In this document: positions 21,253-32,394 of the stretch, piece by piece
Position numbering within the stretch: the first letter of the stretch is position 1
How the letters are laid out: each line of letters starts with the position of its first letter
Source: Rhineura floridana
Lineage: Eukaryota > Chordata > Lepidosauria > Squamata > Rhineuridae
DNA length: 64,000 nucleotides
Assembly (NCBI RefSeq): GCF_030035675.1
Contig: NC_084482.1
Span: 219,379,943-219,443,942, forward strand
Reading direction: 5' to 3'
Translations under genes and position numbers: made by a program
Notes under the pieces: model-generated
Told to the model about the DNA's origin: nothing
Databases searched by the model: none
Seen by the model: the letters and a program-made list of their open reading frames with translations, nothing else

Positions 21253-23926
21253 ATCCCCCCTTTTTCATCATGTCTGTATATCCATTACATCAATTACATT
21301 ACAATTCTACATGTCTACAATACATGTCTACAATACAAAGTAATGCATTTCAATACATTGCATCATACATTTCCAGTTCAGTACATTACAGGACATCTCA
21401 AATTTCAATCAAATTTCGGTTGCACACAAGTCAGATACAGTGTTTCGGGGTCCATGTCAACCTCTTTGTGCATTCCTGGACTGGTTATTAACCCCACAGT
21501 AAATCTTTCTGGCGGTTTCCCAATGTTAGATCTCTCAGAACGTCTCAAAGGCACTGGAGCTTCTGCTCTCTCAGCCCCCCTGTTTGAGCTGGTGCTTGGC
21601 ACAGCTTGCTCAGGATACTCCATTTCCTCAGCCTTACATTTCTTTGTTCTCCGTTTCCCACAAATGAGTTCATTTAATGCATCCCTAAGTGGAATTTGTG
21701 TGCCTTCCACTTTTATATCTAGGCTTGGTTTAAATGCCAATGCCGGTGCTTGTGCGTCATCTGATCCTGTGAGAATGACTGTTTGCCTTTGATCCCAAGG
21801 CTTTTCTGAGACTTTAATGCTTCTGCTCAGAATTAATTGCTGTGTTTCCGGTATCCAAACTCTGAAATATGCATTCTGAAACCCCAGAACAAATCCCTGT
21901 TGTGCTCTGGGTGCAAGTTTGCCACTTCTTTTGTTTTGTGGTATGTGTACCCAGCAACGTGCCCCGAATTTCTGAATGTGTTGCACTTTCGGCTTTCTCC
22001 CAGTGAGTTTCTCGTAGGGTGACATTTTAATTGCACTATGTAACACCATATTGTGAATGTAATTCGCATACATTATTGCCTCTGCCCAGAAGGAGTTCCC
22101 TAAATTGGAATCCATTAGCATGGCTCTCATTGCTTCCTGAAGCACTCTGTTTTTTCTCTCTGCAGTCCCGTTAGAAAACGGAGCATATGGAGCTGTGAAA
22201 CTCTGATTTATTCCCTTAGTCTCGAGGAAATCACCCAGTGCTTTGCCTGTAAATTCCCCTCCCTGGTCTGAGCATATAGCCCCCACCGTGGTGCCATGTT
22301 GAGTTTCGATTCTCTTAATGAACAGTTTCAGCTTCTGCTCTGCTTCATCTTTCCTCTTAAACAAAAAAACATGACAAAATCTTGAAAAATCATCAACCAC
22401 TACCATAAAGTACTTGGCACCTCCTCGTGAAGTGTTTATTGGCCCTGATAAATCAACATGAACTAGCTGGTAGGGTGCTGATGTCGTGCTTTCAGTCTCC
22501 CGGTTTATGGGTGCAATTGTCATTTTCGCTTTATGGCATGCATCACAATCCATTAGCTGCCCACAGTCTTTTCACTGCATGTTTTCACTATGCATTGGGG
22601 TTTTCTTAATCATGTCAAAGTTTGCATGCCCCAGCCTCTGATGCCACTCATGGACGCAGCCTTGATGTGTCTGTGCCTCGGCATTTAACACAGCACACCC
22701 TGCTTGACTGCTCTTTATTACAAACTGTGAATCATTCAGGCTTCCCTGCAAGCACACTTGATCTCCCCTTATTACATAACATTTGTCTCTGTCAAATAAC
22801 ACTGAAAACCCACAACTGGTCAGTTTTCTCACAGACAACATGTTATGAGACAGTTCTGGTACAAACAAACAATCTGACAGTATTCCAAGCTTATCAAATC
22901 TCACCAGTCCACGAGCCTCCACATTCTTCCGCAATCCATCCGCCAATTGAACAAAGTCCTGCTCATCTGTAGACATATAAAACAAACTCCTGTCTTTGAT
23001 TAATACATGGGACGCACCACTGTCAATAATCCAGTCAATTTGTCCCAACTCTTGAGGCTTCTGTTTACAAACAAAGTTCACACTTCCCTGCTTCCAGCCT
23101 CGGTCCCTGGAGTTGCGCCTGACTGCACAGTCTCTCTGGAGATGCCCACGAGCTCCGCAGATATAACAAGCTTTTAGCCGCTGCTGCTCCTGCTTGTAAT
23201 CCTGCTTGCTTCCGACTGCCTCCTTTGGCACGGCACTTTTCTGCGCCTCTTGTCTCCGCTGCCATTCCTGGGTCAGTTTTTCCTCAATAAAGGCGACATT
23301 CAGCCCCCCATCTGGCATAGCTTCCATTGCCATAACAAAAGTATTCTAACTCCCATCGAGTGAAGCCAGGATCAAATAGGTCTTCTGAAGTTCACTGTGT
23401 TCGAAGCCTCGGTCCGTCAACTCAGCAAACAAGCGTCTGAATTCCGTGAGATGCTCACTCATATCGCACTCACCCGTGAAGTGCATCTGGTACAGCTTCT
23501 GTGCCAAACACAATCTAGATCCCGCGGTCTGTTGCACATGAAGGGCCTCCAACACGTCCCACATCTGTTTGGCGTTTGTAACATCTCTCCGTGTAGCAGT
23601 TGAGAGACTGATAGAGCCAGAGTAATAAAAGCCTGCGCCCTGTCATCATTCCGTATCTAGGCCGCTGTAAGGGGTGCAGGGGGTGTTCCTTCAATAGCTT
23701 CCCATAAATCCTCTTTTATCAGGAAAGCACGCATTCTTGGCCTCCAACTGCCATAATTCTTTTCTGTAAGCATCTCCATTGGCATGCCTCCAGACATGTT
23801 TACAGCAGCCATCTCTGCTCACCTTTGTCTGGCACAATCAATCACGCTGCCCTCTGGATCTCCGTCTGCCGTTCAGACCAGCCACTTACTCCTGTGTAAC
23901 GCGCTCTGGATCTGGGCCCATAACCC

Positions 23927-24272
23927 TGTTGATGCTTGGCGGTTCTCGCGTGAAACAACACGTTACGTTAGGATGTAAGATGGTAAAGAATCATCTCAGA
24001 GGCTTGAGAAAGTTTAAGAGTCTTTACTTAGACATTAAGGCTTGTAGCATTCCCCCCCCCCCTTCGGTAGAAGTTCTCAGTTCAGAGACAAGACACAGAC
24101 AGAACAGCACAGCATCAGAAAAGAGTTAGCACTTTTCCCCAAGCTGTTATGACCCATTACCATGGCAACGTGTCTGTTTCCCAGGCCAGTCTTAGCTGAT
24201 AACGCTGCTCCCTCAGACACATGCTTGTAACCTGATGAAAACATCCTTAGGCAGTACGGCCTAATGCCAACA
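23927..24272 (-). repeat. Copia LTR, uninterrupted
   Basis: Partner of 20743-21252, 346 bp, with the same TG...CA ends. Confidence 0.9.
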
Positions 24273-24692
24273 AGAAGAACTTTTCTCTATCCACTTACTC
24301 AATGCCATGCATAATTTTATACACTTCTATCATGTCTCCTCTGACCCGCCTTTTCTCTAAACTAAAAAGCCCCAAATGCTGCAACCTTTCCTCATAAGGG
24401 AGTCGCTCCATCCCCTTGATCATTCTGGTTGCCCTCTTCTGAACCTTTTCCAACTCTATAATATCATTTTTGAGATGAGGCGACCAGAACTGTACACAGT
24501 ATTCCAAATGCGGCCGCACCATAGATTTATACAACGGCATTATGATATCGGCTGTTTTATTTTCAATACCTTTCGTAATTATCGCTAGCATGGAATTTGC
24601 CTTTTTCACAGCTGCCCGCACACTGGGTCAACATTTTCATCGTGCTGTCCACTACAACCCCAAGGTCTCTCTCCTGGTCGGTCACCGCCAGT

Positions 24693-26957
24693 TCAGACCC
24701 CATGAGCGTATATGTGAAATTCAGATTTTTTTGCTCCAATATGCATAATTTTACACTTGCTTATATTGAATTGCATCTGCCATTTTTCCACCCATTCACT
24801 CAGTTTGGAGAGGTCTTTTTGGAGCTCTTTGCAATCCCTTTTTGTTTTAACAACCCTGAACAATTTAGTGTCGTCAGCAAACTTGGCCACTTCACTGCTC
24901 ACTCTTAATTCTAGGTCATTAATGAACAAGTTGAAAAGTACAGGTCCCAATACCGATCCTTGAGGGACTCCACTTTCTACAGCCCTCCATTGGGAGAACT
25001 GTCCGTTGATTCCTGCTCTCTGCTTTCTGCTTCTTAACCAATTCCTTATCCACAAGAGGACCTCTCCTCTTATTCCATGACTGCTAAGCTTCCTCAGAAG
25101 TCTTTGGTGAGGTACCTTGTCAAACGCTTTTTGAAAGTCTAAGTACGCTATGTCCACTGGATCACCTCTATCTATATGCTTGTTGACACTCTCAAAGAAT
25201 TCTAATAGTTTACTGAGACAGGACTTTCCCCTGCAGAAGCCATGCTGGCTCTGCCTCAGCAAGGCTTGTTCTTCTATGTGCTTAGTTAATCTTGCTTTAA
25301 TAATACTTTCTACCAGTTTTCCTGGGACAGAAGTTAAGCTAACTGGCCTGTAATTTCCGGGATCCCCTCTGGATCCCTTTTTGAAGATTGGCGTTACATT
25401 TGCCACTTTCCAGTCCTCAGGCACGGAGGAGGACCCGAGGGACAAGTTACATATTTTAGTTAGCAGATCAGCAATTTCACATTTGAGTTCTTTGAGAACT
25501 CTCGGGTGGATGCCATCCGGGCCCGGTGATTTGTCAGTTTTTATATTGTCCATTAAGCCTAGAACTTCCTCTCTTGTTACCACTATTTGTCTCAGTTCCT
25601 CAGAATCCCTTCCTGCAAATGTTAGTTCAGGTTCAGGGATCTGCCCTATATCTTCCACTGTGAAGACAGATGCAAAGAATTCATTTAGCTTATCTGCAAT
25701 CTCCTTATCGTTCTTTAGTACACCTTTGACTCCCTTATCATCCAAGGGTCCAATCGCCTCCCTAGATGGTCTCCTGCTTTGAATGTATTTATAGAATTTT
25801 TTGTTGTTGGTTTTTATGTTCTTAGCAATGTGCTCCTCAAATTCTTTTTTAGCATCCCTTATTGTCTTCTTGCATTTCTTTTGCCAGAGTTTGTGTTCTT
25901 TTTTATTTTCTTCATTCGGACAAGACTTCCATTTTCTGAAGGAAGACTTTTTGCCTCTAAGAGCTTCCTTGACTTTGCTCGTTAACCATGCTGGCATCTT
26001 CTTGGCCCTGGCGGTACCTTTTCTGATCTGCGGTATGCACTCCAGTTGAGCTTCTAATATAGTGTTTTTAAACAACTTCCAAGCATTTTCGAGTGATGTG
26101 GCCCTCTGGACTTTGTTTTTCAGCTTTCTTTTTACCAATCCCCTCATTTTTGTGAAGTTTCCTCTTTTGAAGTCAAATGTGACCGTGTTGGATTTTCTTG
26201 GCAATTGGCCATTTACATGTATGTTTAATTTAATAGCACTGTGGTCACTGCTCCCAATCGGTTCAACAGCACTTACATCTCGCACCAGGTCCCGGTCCCC
26301 ACTGAGGATTAAGTCCAGGATTGCCGTCCCTCTGGTTGCTTCCATGACCAACTGGTCTAGGGAATAGTCATTTAGAATATCTAGAAACTTTGCTTCTTTG
26401 TCATGACTGGAACACATATGCGGCCAGTCTATGTCCAGGTAGTTGAAGTCACCCATTACTACCACATTTCCTAGTTTGGATGCTTCCTCAATTTCATATC
26501 TCATCTCCAGGTCTCCCTGAGCATTTTGATCAGGGGGACGATAGATCGTTCCCAGAATTAAGTCCCTCCTGGGGCATGGTATCACCACCCACAACGATTC
26601 TGTGGAGGAGTCTGCTTCTTTGGGGGTTTCGAGCTTGCTGGATTCAATGCCTTCTTTCACGTATAGAGTGACTCCGCCACCAATACGTCCTTCCCTGTCC
26701 TTCCGATATAGTTTATATCCAGGGATAACCATATCCCACTGATTTTCTCCATTCCACCAGGTCTCCGTTATGCTCACTATATCAATGCTCTCCTCTAAGA
26801 CCAAGCACTCCAGTTCTCCCATCTTGGTTCGCAGGCTCCTAGCATTAGCGTACAGGCACTTGTAAGCAGTGTCTCTCTTCAAGTGTCTTTGGCACTTGTG
26901 GTTTGGCCTGTGGTAATTTTGCTCTTCTGAATTGATATCCTGTGCCCCTGCTCTCAC
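24693..26957 (-). CDS. CR1 ORF2: endonuclease and reverse transcriptase
   Basis: A 754-codon open frame. The N-terminal endonuclease shows ANARSLRTKMGELE, SITETWWNGE, VVVMGDFNYLDIDWP and GSSDHSAIKL. A basic linker follows (KKMPAWLTSKVKEALRGKK). RT blocks: SPGPDGIHPRVLKELK, NYRPVSLTSVPGKLVESI, YLDFQKAFDKVPH, SGVPQGSVLGPVLFNLF and KFADDTKLF. The frame ends early near HIGAKKSEF because an A run near 24726 has seven As where the CR1 at 13937 has six. The next part continues in another frame (24295-24621, VKKANSMLAI to EVYKIMHGIE). Otherwise it is strikingly intact. Family role: nick and copy at the target. Confidence 0.88.
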   Translation of the reverse strand: MRAGAQDINSEEQNYHRPNHKCQRHLKRDTAYKCLYANARSLRTKMGELECLVLEESIDIVSITETWWNGENQWDMVIPGYKLYRKDREGRIGGGVTLYVKEGIESSKLETPKEADSSTESLWVVIPCPRRDLILGTIYRPPDQNAQGDLEMRYEIEEASKLGNVVVMGDFNYLDIDWPHMCSSHDKEAKFLDILNDYSLDQLVMEATRGTAILDLILSGDRDLVRDVSAVEPIGSSDHSAIKLNIHVNGQLPRKSNTVTFDFKRGNFTKMRGLVKRKLKNKVQRATSLENAWKLFKNTILEAQLECIPQIRKGTARAKKMPAWLTSKVKEALRGKKSSFRKWKSCPNEENKKEHKLWQKKCKKTIRDAKKEFEEHIAKNIKTNNKKFYKYIQSRRPSREAIGPLDDKGVKGVLKNDKEIADKLNEFFASVFTVEDIGQIPEPELTFAGRDSEELRQIVVTREEVLGLMDNIKTDKSPGPDGIHPRVLKELKCEIADLLTKICNLSLGSSSVPEDWKVANVTPIFKKGSRGDPGNYRPVSLTSVPGKLVESIIKARLTKHIEEQALLRQSQHGFCRGKSCLSKLLEFFESVNKHIDRGDPVDIAYLDFQKAFDKVPHQRLLRKLSSHGIRGEVLLWIRNWLRSRKQRAGINGQFSQWRAVESGVPQGSVLGPVLFNLFINDLELRVSSEVAKFADDTKLFRVVKTKRDCKELQKDLSKLSEWVEKWQMQFNISKCKIMHIGAKKSEFHIYAHGV

Positions 26958-27084
26958 AATGCCTACTTCTAGGCCTACCTCTTTTAAAATTTCATCATTT
27001 CTTTGGTTTTTATCCCAGGGGGGAGGTTTATTCCGAACCGGACCTTCCTCAGCTCCTGTCGGGTTTCCCCCCTCAGTCAGTTTA

Positions 27085-27253
27085 AAAGCTGCTCTGCTAC
27101 CTTTTTAATGTTAAGCGCCAGCAGTCTGGTTCCATTCTGGTTCAAGTGGAGCCCGTCCCTTTTGTACAGGCCCGGCTTGTCCCAAAATGTTCCCCAGTTC
27201 CCAACAAATCCAAACCCTTCCACCCGACACCATCGTCTCATCCATGCATTGAG
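27085..27253 (-). pseudogene. CR1 ORF1, C-terminal end
   Basis: Reading on the minus strand gives WMRRWCRVEGFGFVGNW, then KRDGLHLNQNGTRLLA and a stop. The DGLH block with following NQNGTRLLA looks like the last catalytic block (Asp-x-x-His) of the esterase-type domain known in CR1 ORF1. The LINE is 5' truncated at about 27253, so only the last 55 or so codons survive. Confidence 0.7.
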
Positions 27254-27494
27254 ACTAGGAAGTGGATTGGAAGTGGATTAGGAAGTGGATTGGACTGTGA
27301 AAGAGCAACCCAAATGGTGTTTGCATTTTGACCAGTTTGTAGGGCAGTCCAATATCTCAGAGAGGAGGTCAGGTCTCCTGCTCCCCTGCTGCATTCACTA
27401 TAGCTGTCCAATTTCCCTGCTTTTTAAAGTGTGAAAGAAATATCTGTTGGCTATAGGTATGTTCTTAAACTGCAAGGTTTTTTGCCTATTAGTG

Positions 27495-28130
27495 AATTTC
27501 CCTGCTTTTTAATCCGGGAGGTAAGAAATGGGATCCTGTGCAAGCTTGCTGAGAATGGATTGATCATTTACATGCTTATTGAGTTGAGTGGGATTTACTC
27601 CCCTGCAGTCATGCTTATGATAGGTGAAACTGACCACAGAGGAGGAGGAGGGTGGGGAGGAAACGCAGAGGAGAGGACTAGGATGGGAGCACGCAGGAGG
27701 GGGAGGGGTGGGGGAGGACAGGTTTGATTATTGGCATGTTTATTGAATTCAGTATGAAGAGAGGAGCAGAGGAGGCAGGGAGAGGCGAGAGGGAAAGCAG
27801 GTCTGATCATTTGCATGCTTATTGAGTTCAATGGGATTTACTCCTATACAATCTTGGTTAGGATAGGAAAAACTGACCATGTGGGAGGAGGAGGAGGACT
27901 GGTAAGGGGAAGGAGCGTATTGGAGGGGGGCAAAGGAAGGGGGAGGGGAGGGCAGGTTTGATCATTTGCATGCTTATAGAGTTCATTGGTATTGACTTCT
28001 GTGCAATCTTGCTAAAGACAGATAAAACTGACCAAGGGAAGAATGAAGGGGAGAGGGAGGGGAGGAGGGGGAAGGGGAAGGGGGGGATTGGAAGGGGATG
28101 GGGATGGGTATTGCAATTGTTTTTCAGATG
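27495..28130 (+). repeat. Satellite B array
   Basis: After the same linker that flanks copy 1 of T1 (ttaatccgggaggtaagaaa) come about four units starting near 27565, 27727, 27806 and 27960. Each has tgatcatttgcatgcttatt, then gttcaatgggatttactcc, an aaactgacca stretch and a purine-rich G/A block. Unit length is about 150 bp but varies. The array is the inverse of 6798-7382. Confidence 0.65.
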
Positions 28131-28374
28131 TTTTAAAAGATGTTTTGTTTTAAAAACACATAAATAAATTGTGCTTTATAGAAATAATTGTGATTTACAC
28201 CATTGCTCTTGAGGGGGTTATTGTTGTTTAACCTTATAGGACAGTCAAATTTATTTATTTATTTATTTGTATATTTATTTATTGAAATGAACATGCAAAG
28301 GATGACTGGTACCATTTCTGTTACATTTCTGTCATTCAGAGGTGCCCAACATTGTGTCCTCTAGACTTTTGCTG
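28131..28374. other. AT-rich spacer
   Basis: Contains a tttatttatttattt run near 28250-28282. No gene seen. Confidence 0.4.
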
Positions 28375-28955
28375 CAATTCAGCTCCTTGAGTACTGTGTC
28401 TCCCTCTGGACACTGCACTTTAAGAAGGATAATAATAATAATAATAATAATAATTTATTTTTAGGCCGCCTATCTGGCCAAATAATCTGCCACTCTAGGC
28501 GGCGTTTGGAGACAAACAGGAACAGGTTCAGAGAAGGGCAACCAGGATGATCAGGGGACTTGAAACAAAGCCCTATGAGGACAGACTGAAAGGACTGGAC
28601 ATCTTCAGCCTAGAGAAAAGAAAATTGAGGGGAGATATGATAGCGTTCTTCTTTAAAGATTGTCATACAGAAGAGGGCCAGAATCTCTTCTCGATCATTC
28701 CAGAGTGCAACACAAGGAATAATGGACTCAAGTTTTGATTGAACATCAGAAAACCTTTCTAACTATTACAACGGTACAACAACGGGACCAATGACCTAGG
28801 GAGGTAGTGGGCTCTCCAACACTGAACGCAGTTAAGCAGCAGCCACTTCTCAGGTATGCTTTAACTTGGGATTCCTGCGCTGAGCAAGGGGTTGGGCTCA
28901 ATGTCCTTACAGACCCCTTCCAACTCTATTGTTCTACGATTTTATGATTCTATAA
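28375..28955 (+). mobile_element. Old CR1 3' end with an inserted L2-type tail
   Basis: ggttcagagaagggcaacca through the tail ttctacgattttatgattct. This is a different CR1 subfamily from the 13937 type (its tail is ttctatg, not ttcttatg). An ATA-rich L2-like tail with gccgcctatctggccaaata (28428-28505) splits it. Only a 63-codon frame (28547-28738) remains. Confidence 0.7.
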
Positions 28956-29309
28956 TTGACATGCTAATTGAGTTCAATGGGATTTACTCCCATGCAATCC
29001 TGTTTAGGATTGCAGCTTTAGATTTCATAAAAAATATATTTAACATGATATGCAAATGTGTGCATCTGTCCTCCTGATCTTTTCTTTTATAATCTAGAAA
29101 CTGCTTTATCTGAAATACAAGGAAGCATTAAGGGTCTGATAATTTGATGTGTTGTGTGGCAGAAACTACAGATAATTCCAGATCTAAGGTTTCCACTTTT
29201 CCTTATTTTTATTTCTTTTCATGCAAAGAGAGTGGTTATATTTTTGGCACTCAGTTCATATATATATGAAGACTAGGGTGAGTCCTGAAAAATATATATA
29301 TCAGGTGTC
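28956..29309. other. Half satellite-B-like unit, then unique DNA
   Basis: 28957-29025 (gttcaatgggatttactccc) resembles a satellite B core. From 29026 to 29309 I see nothing. Confidence 0.35.
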
Positions 29310-29930
29310 AAAGGCCAGGATAAAGAGGTGAATCTTCAGTGTATGACGGAAACTACACAATAGAGGGGCCTGGAGGAATTCCCCAGCAAAGGGGCCTCCT
29401 CAGAGAGTTCTCTCTCCTGGGCCACACACACCCTGAGCATCTGAGGGCGATGGAATTACCAAAAGGCCGCTCTCTGCAGATCTGAATGCAGAAGAGCGTC
29501 TGTAGGGAAGGAGGCGGCCTTTGAGATATTTGGGGCCTAAGTCATTTACGGTTTTAAACACCAGCGTGAGCAGCTTAGATTGCATCCCAGTAACAAACCG
29601 GCCACCAATGCAGCTGTTTTAAAACAGGGGTTATATGATATCTAAGGGAACCCCAGCCAGTAATCTGGCTGCTACATTTTGGACCAGCTGAAGTTTCCAA
29701 GTTGTCTTCAAGAACAGCCCCATGTAAAGCGCATTGCCAATAATCCAGTCTGGAAAAGTTACCAGACCGTGGAATACTGTGACCAACTCTTCTCTGTCCA
29801 AAAGGGGGCGAAGCTGGTGGACCAGCTGGAGATGGAAAACGGCACCCGTAGCCACCAAAGCCACGTTGGGTCCAGCAGCACCCCCAAGTGATGGACCTGC
29901 TTAAAAGAACGCCCTCCCCACAGAGGCTCT
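29310..29930 (-). mobile_element. L2-clade LINE fragment
   Basis: Antisense L2 C-terminal coding sequence in several frames: LQLVQNVAARLLAGVP, then KLLTLVFKTVNDLGPKYLK and RSSAFRSAESGLLVIPS. It abuts the + strand L2 at about 29931. Confidence 0.7.
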
Positions 29931-31030
29931 TCAACAGGAGCCTGTCACTTGTGGGGTGCCACAGGGTTCTATCCTCTCCCCGATGCTGTTCAACGTCTAT
30001 ATAAAGCCGCTGGGGGCAATCATCAGGAGATTTGGGCTGCAATGTCATCAGTATGCGGATGACACGCAGCTCTATCTCTCATTTAAATCTTCACCGAGGT
30101 TGGCTGTAGAAACCCTGTCCAAGTGCCTGGAGTCGGTGAGTGGCAGGATGGGAAGGAATAAGCTGAAGCTGAACCCTGACAAAACCGAGGTACTGTTTGT
30201 GGGAGACAAGGGAAGGCTGGGGGATGTGGACCTGGTGCTCAATGGGGTACGATTGCCCCTGAAAGACCAGGTCCGCAGCCTGGGGGTCATTCTTGACTTC
30301 CAGCTGACCATGGAGGCTCAAGTCTCGGCTGTGAGCCGGGCGGTGCTGTATCAACTCCATCTGATACAGAGGCTGCGCCCCTACCTTCCCAACCATCTGC
30401 TCCCACCGGTAGTACATGCCTTGGTCACCTCTCGCCTAGACTACTGTAATGCGCTCTACATAGGGTTACCCTTGAAAACGGTCCAGAAGCTGCAACTGGT
30501 ACAGAATGCGGCGGCTCGTCTGATTAAAGGCAGCCGCTGGCAAGATCACATCACTCCAGTGCTGAAGGAGTTGCACTGGCTACCGGTTGTTTACCGGGCC
30601 CAGTTCAAGGTGTTGGTTTTGACCTTTAAAACCCTATACGGTTTTAGCCCAGTCTATCTGAAGGAGCGCCTCCAGCATCGTCAAGGATGCCGCTCAACAA
30701 GATCAGCGTCAGAAGACCTTCTCTCGATCCCACCGGTGAAAACAGCTAGACTGGTGAGGACTAGAGAGAGGGCTTTTTCAATAGTGGCCCCCACCCTGTG
30801 GAACTCTCTCCCAAATGATCTCCGCCATGCCCCTTCTATGATGAGCTTCCGCCGGGCCTTGAAGACCTGGCTTTTCAGGCAGGCTTTTGGGGTGGGTTAG
30901 GTTTTTACTGTTATGGTTTTAAATTTTAACGTTTTAATGTATTGTTTTTATCTTGTACGTCGCCCAGAGTGGCTGGACAGCCAGCCAGACGGGCGACTAA
31001 TAAATTTAATAAATAAATAAATAAATAAAA
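29931..31030 (+). mobile_element. L2-clade LINE, 3' part
   Basis: 5' truncated within the RT; the coding part is open to 30900. The 3' end has cgcccagagtggctggacag and ends in an (aaat) tail, 31000-31030. Confidence 0.82.
29956..30900 (+). CDS. L2 reverse transcriptase, C-terminal 314 codons
   Basis: An uninterrupted frame beginning within the [13 protein letters not shown] block. The catalytic block [18 protein letters not shown] follows, then [72 protein letters not shown] and a final [15 protein letters not shown]. These are hallmarks of vertebrate L2-group LINEs. The start given is simply the first Met; the real protein began far upstream in sequence that is not here. An open frame of this length in a truncated copy implies recent insertion. 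Confidence 0.82.
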   Translation: MPQGSILSPMLFNVYIKPLGAIIRRFGLQCHQYADDTQLYLSFKSSPRLAVETLSKCLESVSGRMGRNKLKLNPDKTEVLFVGDKGRLGDVDLVLNGVRLPLKDQVRSLGVILDFQLTMEAQVSAVSRAVLYQLHLIQRLRPYLPNHLLPPVVHALVTSRLDYCNALYIGLPLKTVQKLQLVQNAAARLIKGSRWQDHITPVLKELHWLPVVYRAQFKVLVLTFKTLYGFSPVYLKERLQHRQGCRSTRSASEDLLSIPPVKTARLVRTRERAFSIVAPTLWNSLPNDLRHAPSMMSFRRALKTWLFRQAFGVG

Positions 31031-31737
31031 GCAGCCCATGGATTTCAGGCATGTTTGAGATGGGGGGGGCACCACCACAGTCCTTACCCGGGGTGGTGGC
31101 CCCTCCGTCACCCTCCTGCACTATCCCCCTGAAGAGCAGGCTCTGTGCAGCGTCTGACGGAGTGGTCTCTGCCCCAAGGAAACCGCAGCCCACTGCTGCC
31201 TCCTCCTGCACCCGAAAGAGGAGTAGAAATCCCAGCCAGGAAAGAGGAGTTAGCAAAGGCCAGGCGCAGGCAAAGGCCCAGGGCGGGAGAATTTTCTCCT
31301 TGGAAAGTGGTATTTACATTTTAGTTTAGGCCCAGGGTGGGAGAATGCGGCTCATTGGTCTCAGTGCTTCTCCATAGAACTCAGCAAGGAGGTGGATGAG
31401 GCAAAAAACTAGAATTAGTTGGCTCCGCCTCCACTTACTGTTTGGGCTCCCCACCTTCTGCCTCCCCCCCCAGTCAGAATGGGCACCAGGTACCGCTGCA
31501 GAGGATTACTAACCCTCTACTCCTAGGAAAAAGGTGCTTCTGGCCCTAGGAGCTGAAGGACCTCCTCCCACCCTTGAGCGTTATGGTTCACCCCTTTCAA
31601 GCATCTTGCAATTCCCCCATGGAGGGCCTGCCCCACAAATAAAGAACCACGGGCCTTTGGGCAAGGACATTCTTGCTCCGGATAATATCTAGCAAATACT
31701 CTCTCACACCTGCTCCTCTTCCTGCCTCTTCCCCTCG
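31031..31737. other. GC-rich unassigned stretch
   Basis: GC-rich with cccagggcgggagaattttc and later cccagggtgggagaatgcgg, a short internal duplication. No convincing exon or repeat family. Confidence 0.3.
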
Positions 31738-32013
31738 GCCTGGCTCAGGAGGAAGCCTTCGCCAAGCCTTAAAAACCTGGCTGTTCAGGCGGGCCTATAG
31801 AATTGGGGAGGATTAATTTTTTTATGATGTTTTAACTGGAATTGCTTTTAAATTGATTATGATTATGTTTGCTGGTTTATGATGTTGTATATTATGTACT
31901 GCTTCTATTATCGTAAGTCGCCTAGAGTGTCCACTAACCTGGACAGATAGGCGACCAACAAATAAAATTTATTATTATTATTATTATTATTGTTATTATT
32001 ATTATTATTATTA
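31738..32013 (+). mobile_element. L2-type 3' end with (ATT)n tail
   Basis: aaaaacctggctgttcaggc (L2 C-terminal codons), gtaagtcgcctagagtgtcc, then an ATT run 31968-32013. Confidence 0.7.
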
Positions 32014-32394
32014 TTCTGCCAGGACCACCGACTGGGAACTGCTCTCCACTCCGCACTCCCTGACCCAGCTCTCCATCTCCGGGGGGAGGACAGTCAGGAA
32101 CTGCTCCAGGACCACCAGGTCCAGCATCTGAGCTTTCATGTGCTTCTCCAGCTTCAGCCACTGACGGTAAAGGTGGTGGAGCCGGCTGCAGACCTCTTGG
32201 GGCCCCTCAGCCTCCTGGTAGCAAAACTCCCTGAAGGGTTGGCGCTGGAGGTCTGAGCTGCCATTGCCCTCTCCCAGGATCTTTTGCACGTTCCTTTCCC
32301 AGAATTCCACAAAGCTCCCAACTGGTCTTGCAGCAGGGCTCCTTTCTGCTTCAGGGCCGGCTGAGTTTTGCCCCATCTCCAGGCCTTCCTCCAA
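32011..32394 (-). pseudogene. Orphan SCAN-domain exon
   Basis: A 127-codon minus-strand frame. After an acidic leader ([13 protein letters not shown]) come [72 protein letters not shown] and SQSVVLAE. This is the SCAN fold, a helical dimerisation module at the N terminus of many amniote zinc-finger proteins. The frame starts from TTG at 32392, where reptile homologues would be expected to have ATG. It is cut at the last SCAN helix by the ATT run of the neighbouring L2. No fingers follow on this strand. It is probably a stranded exon or pseudogene, not part of the + strand KRAB genes. Confidence 0.8.

Larger units (their letters stand above)
20743..24272 (-). mobile_element. Ty1/copia LTR retrotransposon fossil
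   Basis: The element lies antisense between two direct LTRs with TG...CA ends and a 5-bp target duplication, agaag, within CR1 sequence. Parts seen: a gag zinc knuckle, a protease with DSGA, and an integrase-type region. It is broken, with several breaks. By eye the LTRs differ at only about half a dozen positions plus small indels, so it is fairly young and certainly younger than its CR1 host. Confidence 0.88.
20322..27253 (-). mobile_element. CR1 LINE, near full length, interrupted by copia
   Basis: The 3' tail is at 20322 and the 5' end near 27253 inside ORF1. Length without the copia insert is about 3.4 kb. It runs antisense: 3' UTR and C-terminal codons 20322-20742, then copia, then the rest from 24273. 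The 5' end keeps the last part of ORF1. Confidence 0.85.
18905..27494. mobile_element. Long-TIR DNA element T1, copy 2, opened by nested insertions
   Basis: Left end cactaataggcaaaaatcc at 18905, right end tttgcctattagtg at 27494. Element sequence occupies 18905-20321 and 27254-27494. Without the SINE at 19584-19855 and the CR1 at 20322-27253 it would be about 1.37 kb, matching copy 1 at 7383-8722. The right arm resumes with aagtggattggactgtgaaa after a small triplicated ggaagtggatt. Confidence 0.8.
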
